A stretch of DNA of 64,000 nt, taken from the NCBI RefSeq assembly GCF_016107395.1, contig NZ_JAAIKO010000005.1, positions 62,001 to 126,000 on the forward strand. The letters are read 5' to 3'. Positions 58,910-64,000 of this stretch are shown here, piece by piece. Both the position numbers and the translations under genes were made by a program. How positions within the stretch are numbered: the stretch's first letter is position 1; the number at the start of each line of letters is the position of its first letter. The DNA comes from Streptomyces fildesensis (GTDB lineage: Bacteria > Actinomycetota > Actinomycetes > Streptomycetales > Streptomycetaceae). The notes under the pieces are model-generated. The model was given only the letters and a program-made list of their open reading frames with translations. It was not told the DNA's origin and searched no databases.

Positions 58910-59155
58910 CTACGGGACGATCGAGTCCACGTATCCACCGTCGACCCGGACCGCGCCGCCGGCGCTGCTCGCGGTCTCCCGGGGCTTCGCGAAGGAGGCG
59001 GCCGGCACCGGTGTCACCGTCAACTCCGTGATCGCCGGCCCCACCCACACCAGGGCCCCCAGGAACGTTCCACCATGCCGGGCAGACAGCCGCGGGTCAT
59101 CCGGACCGCGGTCAGCACGTTGACCTCGAAGTAGCGCCGCCACTCGGCGGCGGTC
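58910..59155 (-). pseudogene. SDR dehydrogenase remnant with an inverted middle segment
   Basis: Three pieces of one SDR protein lie here. On the minus strand about 59050-59151 encode AEWRRYFEVNVLTAVRMTRG followed by CLPGMVERSWG, the part before the catalytic Tyr. On the plus strand 58962-59050 encode ALLAVSRGFAKEAAGTGVTV then NSVIAGPTHT, the part after the Tyr-x3-Lys. On the minus strand 58910-58957 encode AVRVDGGYVDSIVP and a stop, the C-terminus. The order is that of an intact SDR but the middle is reversed. The N-terminus, the catalytic Tyr segment and about 60 residues before the C-terminus are missing. It cannot make an enzyme. Confidence 0.8.
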
Positions 59156-59271
59156 GAACGGGGCGGAGGACGCGGCACCGACCTGCGGGAACTCCGTGCG
59201 GCGAGCCATTGTCAGTGGCGGGGTGGAGACTCTGTGATGTCGGACACATTCCATCCTGGAGGCGACGTGCC

Positions 59272-60360
59272 ATGAACGACGTATTGCTCGCAGTGGGCAC
59301 CCAGAAGGGTCTCTTCCTCGGCCGCAGGAACAGCGCCGGGGAGTGGGGCTTCGGCGGCCCGCACTTCCCGATGCAGGCGGTGTACTCCATCGGGATCGAC
59401 ACGCGCCGCGATACGCCCAGACTGCTGGTGGGGGCGGACAGCTCGCACTGGGGGCCGTCGGTGTTCCGCTCCGACGACCTGGGGGCGAACTGGCACGAAC
59501 CCGCCCGGCCCGCCGTGAAGTTCCCCGAGGACACCGGCACCTCGCTGGAGCGCGTGTGGCAGCTGCATCCGGCCGGACCCGCCGCACCGGACGTGGTGTA
59601 CGCGGGTACCCAGCCGGGCGCGCTGTTCCGCTCGGAGGACGGCGGTGAGAGCTTCGCGTTCGTCCGCAGCCTGTGGGAGCACCCGCAACGGGCGGAGTGG
59701 AACGCCGGGTTCGGCGGCCAGGCCGTGCACACCGTGGTGACCGACCCCCGCAACGCCGACGCGGTGACCGTCGCGGTGTCCACCGGCGGGGTCTACCGCT
59801 CGCTGGACGGCGGGGCGAGCTGGACACCGTCCAACACCGGGGTGCAGTGCACCTTCCAGCCCGAGCGGTTCCCGGAGTTCGGCCAGTGCGTGCACAAGAT
59901 CGCGCAGGACGCCGAGGACCCGGACCGGCTGTATCTGCAGAACCACGGCGGGGTCTACCGCAGTGACGACGCGGGGGCGAAGTGGTCGGAGATCGGCGCC
60001 GGCCTGCCCGCCGACTTCGGCTTCACCATCGCCACCCATCCGCGCCGCGGCGGTGTCGCCTATGTCTTCCCGATCACCGCGGACGCCCACCGGCTGCCGC
60101 CGGACCTGCGCTGCCGGGTCTTCAGGACCGAGGACGCCGGGGGGACCTGGGCTCCGCTCTCCCAGGGGCTGCCGCAGGAGCCGCACTACGGCGCCGTCCT
60201 GCGGGACGCGCTGTGCCTGGACGACGCGGATCCGGCCGGGGTGTACTTCGGCAACCGCAACGGCGAGGTGTACGCGAGCGCGGACGAGGGCGACAGCTGG
60301 CAGCTCGCCGTCTCCCATCTCCCCGACGTGCTGTGCGTGCGTGCGGCCGTCATCGACTGA
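59272..60360 (+). CDS. BNR/Asp-box repeat propeller protein
   Basis: This 362-residue protein contains six Asp-box motifs (FRSDDLGANW, FRSEDGGESF, YRSLDGGASW, YRSDDAGAKW, FRTEDAGGTW and YASADEGDSW), spaced as in a sialidase-like or Vps10-like beta-propeller. There is no signal peptide, so it is probably cytoplasmic. An exo-glycosidase name is often given to such proteins, but no catalytic residues can be assigned. The ATG has the SD GGAGG. It precedes the uracil-DNA glycosylase gene by 19 bp. Confidence 0.88.
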   Translation: MNDVLLAVGTQKGLFLGRRNSAGEWGFGGPHFPMQAVYSIGIDTRRDTPRLLVGADSSHWGPSVFRSDDLGANWHEPARPAVKFPEDTGTSLERVWQLHPAGPAAPDVVYAGTQPGALFRSEDGGESFAFVRSLWEHPQRAEWNAGFGGQAVHTVVTDPRNADAVTVAVSTGGVYRSLDGGASWTPSNTGVQCTFQPERFPEFGQCVHKIAQDAEDPDRLYLQNHGGVYRSDDAGAKWSEIGAGLPADFGFTIATHPRRGGVAYVFPITADAHRLPPDLRCRVFRTEDAGGTWAPLSQGLPQEPHYGAVLRDALCLDDADPAGVYFGNRNGEVYASADEGDSWQLAVSHLPDVLCVRAAVID

Positions 60361-60379
60361 GCCACTAGAGTGACGGATC

Positions 60380-61057
60380 GTGACAGCGCGACCGTTGAAC
60401 GAAATCGTCGAGGCCGGCTGGGCGAAGGCCCTGGAGCCGGTCGCCGGGCAGATCGGCGCGATGGGAGATTTCCTGCGCGCCGAGATCGCCCAGGGCCGCA
60501 CCTACCTTCCGTCCGGGCCGAATGTGCTGCGCGCGTTCCAGCAGCCGTTCGACGAGGTGCGGGTGCTGATCGTGGGTCAGGACCCGTACCCCACGCCCGG
60601 CCACGCGGTGGGGCTGAGCTTCTCGGTGGCCCCGGAGGTGCGCCCGCTGCCCGGCAGCCTGGAGAACATCTACCGGGAGCTCGGCACCGACCTCGGCGTT
60701 CCCCGGCCGGCCACCGGGGACCTGACGCCGTGGACGCGGCAGGGCGTGCTGCTGCTCAACAGGGCGCTCACCACGGCGCCCCGCAAGCCCGCGGCCCACC
60801 GGGGCAAGGGCTGGGAAGAGGTCACCGAACAGGCGATCCGGGCGCTGGTGGCGCGCGGCACCCCGCTGGTGTCGATCCTCTGGGGGCGCGACGCCCGCAA
60901 TCTGCGTCCGCTGCTCGGCGACCTGCCGGCGCTCGAAGCGGCGCACCCGTCACCCATGTCCGCGGACCGCGGCTTCTTCGGCTCCCGGCCGTTCAGCCGG
61001 GCCAACGCCCTGTTGACAGGACTCGGGGCCAATCCCGTGGACTGGCGCCTGCCCTGA
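60380..61057 (+). CDS. ung: Uracil-DNA glycosylase, family 1
   Basis: This 225-residue repair enzyme removes uracil from DNA. The catalytic motif GQDPYP is at 66-71 with Asp68 as the general base. The second motif HPSPMSA near residue 189 carries the catalytic His. It starts with GTG and is part of a row of closely spaced genes on the plus strand. The family-1 length is normal. Confidence 0.96.
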   Translation: MTARPLNEIVEAGWAKALEPVAGQIGAMGDFLRAEIAQGRTYLPSGPNVLRAFQQPFDEVRVLIVGQDPYPTPGHAVGLSFSVAPEVRPLPGSLENIYRELGTDLGVPRPATGDLTPWTRQGVLLLNRALTTAPRKPAAHRGKGWEEVTEQAIRALVARGTPLVSILWGRDARNLRPLLGDLPALEAAHPSPMSADRGFFGSRPFSRANALLTGLGANPVDWRLP

Positions 61058-61082
61058 CGGAGCCGGACTGTACGCTGCCCGG

Positions 61083-61925
61083 GTGACGACGCATTCGAAT
61101 ACTCCTGCGGGCTGGTACGCGGACCCGCAAGGCACCCCTGACCTGCTCCGCTACTGGGACGGATCCCAGTGGACCGAGCACACGAACACCGGCCGGCCGG
61201 GCCAGGTGCCCCAGCAGCAGACGAGCAACGCCTGGGAGCTGAACGTCGACGGCGGCCACGACCCGTCGAAGGTGCAGCGCCAGGTGCAGCACCAGGCAGG
61301 TGTCGCGCCGGCCGGCGGTGGCGGCGGCACGCTGTTCAACGAGCCGATCCTGGTGGTGAACCAGAAGGCCAAGCTGATCGAGCTGAACAACGAGTACAGC
61401 GTGTTCGACCAGCAGGGCCGCTCGCTCGGTTCGGTGAGCCAGGTCGGCCAGAGCACGGCCCGCAAGGTGCTGCGCTTCGTCTCCAGCGTCGACCAGTTCC
61501 TCTCGGTCAAGCTGGAGGTGCGGGACGCCCACGGGCAGCCGCAGCTGCTGCTCACCCGCCCGGCGAAGTTCATCAAGTCCAAGGTGATCGTGCAGCGCCC
61601 GGACGGCCAGACGCTCGGCGAGATCGTCCAGCAGAACGCCATCGGCAAGATCAACTTCTCGTTCGAGGTCAACGGCCAGAAGATCGGCGCCATCAAGGCC
61701 GAGAACTGGCGCGCCTGGAACTTCGCGATCGTCGACCACACCGACACCGAGGTCGCCCGCATCACCAAGACGTGGGAGGGCCTGGCCAAGACCATGTTCA
61801 CCACGGCGGACAACTACGTGCTGCAGATCCACCGGCAGCTCTCCGAGCCACTGCTGAGCATGGTGGTCGCCTCCGCACTCACGGTGGACACCGCGCTCAA
61901 GCAGGACTCCCGCGGGCTCGGCTGA
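61083..61925 (+). CDS. DUF2510 plus LURP-one/scramblase-like protein
   Basis: This 280-residue protein has an N-terminal DUF2510 motif (AGWYADPQGTPDLLRYWDGSQWTEHT), a Gln/Gly-rich linker and a LURP-one-related/phospholipid-scramblase-like domain from about residue 83 (LFNEPILVVNQKAKLIELNNEYSVFDQQGRSLG), ending with a membrane-proximal helix (LSEPLLSMVVASALTVDTALKQ). The function in bacteria is unknown. It begins with GTG and stops 4 bp before the BadF-type kinase start. Confidence 0.88.
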   Translation: MTTHSNTPAGWYADPQGTPDLLRYWDGSQWTEHTNTGRPGQVPQQQTSNAWELNVDGGHDPSKVQRQVQHQAGVAPAGGGGGTLFNEPILVVNQKAKLIELNNEYSVFDQQGRSLGSVSQVGQSTARKVLRFVSSVDQFLSVKLEVRDAHGQPQLLLTRPAKFIKSKVIVQRPDGQTLGEIVQQNAIGKINFSFEVNGQKIGAIKAENWRAWNFAIVDHTDTEVARITKTWEGLAKTMFTTADNYVLQIHRQLSEPLLSMVVASALTVDTALKQDSRGLG

Positions 61926-61929
61926 CCCG

Positions 61930-62943
61930 ATGGCCGGTTCCGGCGGCTGGGTCCTCGGTGTGGACTCCGGCGGCTCCGGGGTGCGGGTGTCCCTTGCCCG
62001 TGCCGACGGCACCGCCAGGTCCGCGACCGTCTCCTCCAAGCGGCCCGCCGTGGTCGCCGACCGGGGGATCGACGCCGACAGCCTGCTCGACGAAGTGCTC
62101 CCCGCCGCGCGGGAACTGATGCGGGCGGCGGGCGCGGAGACGCTGATCGCGGCCGCGGTCGGCGCCGCCGGCATGGCCACCCTCGGCGACGATCTGCGCG
62201 CCGTACTGCCCGGGGCGCTGCGCGAGGCCTTCGGCGTGCGCGCGCTCGCCCTCGCCGCGGACGCGGTGACCGCGTACGCGGGCGCCCTCGGCATGCGCCC
62301 CGGCGTCGTGGTCGCGGCGGGCACCGGCATGATCGCCCTCGGCACCGGACTCGACGACTCCGGCTGGCGCCGTGCCGACGGCTGGGGCCATCTGCTCGGC
62401 GACTCCGGCGGCGGCGCCTGGATCGGCCGCGCGGGGCTGGACGCCGCGCTGCGCGCCCACGACGGGCGGGCGGGGGGCTCTACCGCGCTCCTGGAGCGTG
62501 CGGAAGCGCTCTTCGGCCCGGTCGACTGCCTGCCGGGGCAGCTGTACCCGCGGCCCGACCGGCCGGCCGTACTCGCCTCGTTCGCCCCGGCGGTGGCCCG
62601 CTGCGCGGCCGCCGATCCGGTGGCGGCGGACATCCTGCGGCAGGCAGCCCGGCACATCCTGGAGACGGCCGCCGCCGTACGTCCGATCACCGCCACCGCC
62701 AACGGCTCGTGCCGCACGGCGCTGACCGGCGGTCTGTTCAAGATGGGCGAGCCGCTGCTCGGCCCGCTGCGTGAGCTGGCGCCCGAGGTGTTCCCCGCGG
62801 CGGAGTTCGTGCCCGCCGACGGAGATCCGCTGCTCGGCGCCCTGCGCATCGCGGGCGCGCTCGCCTCGGGCACGCTGTCGCTGCCGGAGGACCCCGCCCT
62901 GCTGCACGTCCCGATGCACGTGCATCGGGACAGCCAAATGTGA
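61930..62943 (+). CDS. BadF/BadG-type kinase, N-acetylglucosamine kinase-like
   Basis: This 337-residue ASKHA-fold protein has the phosphate-1 motif GVDSGGSGVRVSLARADG, the GAAGMATLGDD region, AADAVTAYAGALG and the ATP-binding VVAAGTGMIALG. This is the pattern of the eukaryotic-type GlcNAc kinase/BadF family. It probably phosphorylates GlcNAc or a muramic sugar recovered from cell-wall turnover. It is 4 bp from the previous stop, so co-transcribed. Confidence 0.88.
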   Translation: MAGSGGWVLGVDSGGSGVRVSLARADGTARSATVSSKRPAVVADRGIDADSLLDEVLPAARELMRAAGAETLIAAAVGAAGMATLGDDLRAVLPGALREAFGVRALALAADAVTAYAGALGMRPGVVVAAGTGMIALGTGLDDSGWRRADGWGHLLGDSGGGAWIGRAGLDAALRAHDGRAGGSTALLERAEALFGPVDCLPGQLYPRPDRPAVLASFAPAVARCAAADPVAADILRQAARHILETAAAVRPITATANGSCRTALTGGLFKMGEPLLGPLRELAPEVFPAAEFVPADGDPLLGALRIAGALASGTLSLPEDPALLHVPMHVHRDSQM

Positions 62944-63040
62944 CCGAACGTGAAGGAAATTCGGACGGAACGGGACAGGTCCCCCCTAGGACGTACCCAC
63001 CCGAACACCCGCGCACCACGAGGCATTAACATGCGACGCC

Positions 63041-63910
63041 ATGAGCACTGCCACTGGCCCCGCACCCGGCCTCCCCGTTCGAATGCCGCGTCCCCGCCAG
63101 CCGGGACGCCACCGCCGACCGGAGCCCCTGGCCGCGCCCGAGGGCGCGCCGGTGCTGGTTCTCGCTGTTCCCGGCACCCCGACCCCCGCCGTTCGCAGTC
63201 TGGCGGAAGAGGTCATGAGCATCGCCCGTTCCGAGCTGTCGGGCCTGGACCCGCGGATCGGCTACCTCGAAGGGGACGACGCCGAGTTCCCCGCGCTGGA
63301 GGCCGTGCTCACGCAGGCCGCCTCCGAGCGCCCTGACGGCTCCCCCGCCGCCGTCGTGGTCCCGCTGCTGGCCGGGCCCGACGCGTCGGTGGTCCGCCGG
63401 ATCCGCCAGGCGGTGACCGACAGCCGCTGCGGCGCCGAGGTGACCGACGTACTCGGCCCGCACCCGCTGCTCGCCGAGGCGCTGCACGTGCGCCTCTCCG
63501 AGGCCGGTCTGGCCCGCGCGGACCGCGCCCGGCTGTTCACCGTCGCGACGGCCGCCGACGGCATCATCCTGGCCACCGTGGGCGGCGAGGAGGCCGTACA
63601 GGCGGCCGGTGTCACCGGTCTGCTGCTCGCGGCCCGGCTCGCGGTTCCGGTGCTGGCCGCCGCGCTGGACGTGGACGGGTCGATCGCCCGCGCCGCCGAG
63701 CAGCTGCGGTCCTCCGGTTCCACCAACCTCGCCCTCGCACCGTGCCTGATCGGTCCCGAGGTCGCCGCCCAGCTGCTGCACTCCGCCGCCGAGGAGGCGG
63801 GCTGCTCCGGCGCCGACGCGCTCGGCCCCTACCCGGCGGTGGGCAAGCTCGTGGTCGCCCAGTACACGACCGCGCTCGGTATCGCCCCGCAGGGCGCCCC
63901 GGTGCACTGA
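63041..63910 (+). CDS. CbiX/sirohydrochlorin chelatase-like protein lacking the HGS motif
   Basis: This 289-residue protein has two repeats of the CbiX-type chelatase fold: LVLAVPGTPTPAVRSLAEEV, VVVPLLAGPDASVVRRI and VLGPHPLLAEALHVRL in the first, and a degenerate second half. The usual (V/A)HGS metal-ligand motif is replaced by VPGT. The later histidine in LGPHP is kept. It may therefore not chelate cobalt or iron as in the classical enzyme. A hairpin terminator follows the gene. Confidence 0.85.
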   Translation: MSTATGPAPGLPVRMPRPRQPGRHRRPEPLAAPEGAPVLVLAVPGTPTPAVRSLAEEVMSIARSELSGLDPRIGYLEGDDAEFPALEAVLTQAASERPDGSPAAVVVPLLAGPDASVVRRIRQAVTDSRCGAEVTDVLGPHPLLAEALHVRLSEAGLARADRARLFTVATAADGIILATVGGEEAVQAAGVTGLLLAARLAVPVLAAALDVDGSIARAAEQLRSSGSTNLALAPCLIGPEVAAQLLHSAAEEAGCSGADALGPYPAVGKLVVAQYTTALGIAPQGAPVH

Positions 63911-63922
63911 CGTTCCACCAAG

Positions 63923-63955
63923 AGTGCGGGCGACGCGTTCAGCGCCGCCCGCACT
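63923..63955 (+). terminator. Terminator after the CbiX-like gene
   Basis: AGTGCGGGCG (63923-63932) and CGCCCGCACT (63946-63955) form a perfect 10-bp stem with a 13-base loop, 13 bases past the stop. Confidence 0.65.
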
Positions 63956-63982
63956 GCTGTGTCCGCTGTCCCTGTGCCGGGT

Positions 63983-64000
63983 TCAGCGCGGCAGGACGCC
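63983..64000 (-). CDS. Possible C-terminus of a leftward gene
   Basis: On the minus strand the last bases read GVLPR followed by TGA, in a position just past the terminator. Five codons are too few to identify a product; it is listed only because the edge may cut a gene here. Confidence 0.25.
   Translation of the reverse strand, partial: GVLPR

Noticed and set aside
58910-59212. A 100-codon open frame on the minus strand through the SDR remnant, with its own ATG at 59212
   Set aside because: Only its last 15 or so residues look like protein; the rest translates the wrong strand or frame of the SDR pieces, so it is a by-product of the rearrangement.
62944-63040. A cobalamin riboswitch or ECF-sigma promoter upstream of the CbiX-like gene
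   Set aside because: No B12-box or paired-stem pattern is seen, and the GGAAC element has no matching -10 at a proper distance.
1-64000. Mobile elements, CRISPR arrays, tRNA or rRNA genes and biosynthetic megasynthases
   Set aside because: No transposase or integrase motifs, spaced repeats, tRNA-like cloverleafs or PKS/NRPS modules were seen on reading either strand.

Overview
The window is very GC-rich chromosomal DNA with tightly packed genes, many 4-bp ATGA/GTGA stop-start overlaps, frequent GTG starts and an almost complete absence of TTA codons. It carries mycothiol- and F420-type enzymes, several actinobacterial domains of unknown function and a cysteine leader peptide of the type seen in Streptomyces. 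It therefore looks like a Streptomyces (or close relative) chromosome. I see no insertion sequence, prophage, CRISPR array, rRNA or tRNA; about 68 genes and one clear pseudogene are described.

Layout. 1-3.5 kb: a SHOCT protein and a MacB/FtsX-type ABC exporter (cut by the left edge), then an F420/PPOX-type oxidoreductase. 3.5-20.7 kb: mixed housekeeping and regulator-target pairs: DUF2797, a DUF2142 membrane protein, ROK regulator/MFS, a mycothiol-dependent enzyme, photolyase, MarR/MFS, a two-component system, TetR/Ddn-like reductase, DUF4230, a geranylgeranyl-reductase-type flavoprotein and an M20 peptidase. 20.8-22.6 kb: a kinase-Nudix fusion and a DUF6069-like protein. 22.6-28.2 kb: a sugar-uptake cluster with two permeases and a binding protein (no ATPase), a ROK sugar kinase and a divergent LacI regulator. 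The binding-protein gene carries the only in-frame TTA codon I found. 28.3-31.6 kb: DUF6986 and etfBA. 31.7-36.2 kb: flavin reductase preceded by a Cys leader peptide, thioredoxin/DUF4395 pair, acyltransferase, a transglutaminase-like/B3-B4 operon and a STAS protein. 36.3-39.6 kb: DUF6421-SDR-threonine aldolase operon. 40-43.5 kb: a glycerophosphodiesterase and a complete polar amino-acid ABC importer. 43.5-50.6 kb: GNAT, VOC, a divergent MocR/EamA pair with overlapping start codons, DUF5134, a Cys-rich secreted protein, an M48/M56-type peptidase and a HAD hydrolase. 50.7-54.8 kb: a four-gene translationally coupled lipid-modification operon (FAD oxidoreductase, DUF1365, cyclopropane-fatty-acid synthase family, DUF1295). 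55-58.9 kb: TetR, ferredoxin-NADP reductase, and a divergent ArsR/old-yellow-enzyme pair with two perfect operators. 58.9-59.2 kb: an SDR pseudogene whose middle segment is inverted. 59.3-64 kb: BNR-repeat protein, uracil-DNA glycosylase, LURP-one protein, a BadF-type kinase, and a CbiX-like protein lacking the usual HGS motif.

The strongest regulatory signals are compact divergent promoters with palindromes: ROK/MFS, MarR/MFS (44 bp), TetR/Ddn (two copies), LacI/ROK kinase, MocR/EamA (direct repeats) and ArsR/OYE (two copies). The most interesting items are the rearranged SDR pseudogene, the Cys leader peptide before a flavin reductase, the single TTA codon in a sugar-binding lipoprotein, the DUF6421 operon and the lipid-modification operon. 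All functional calls are from reading the sequence; no database search was run.
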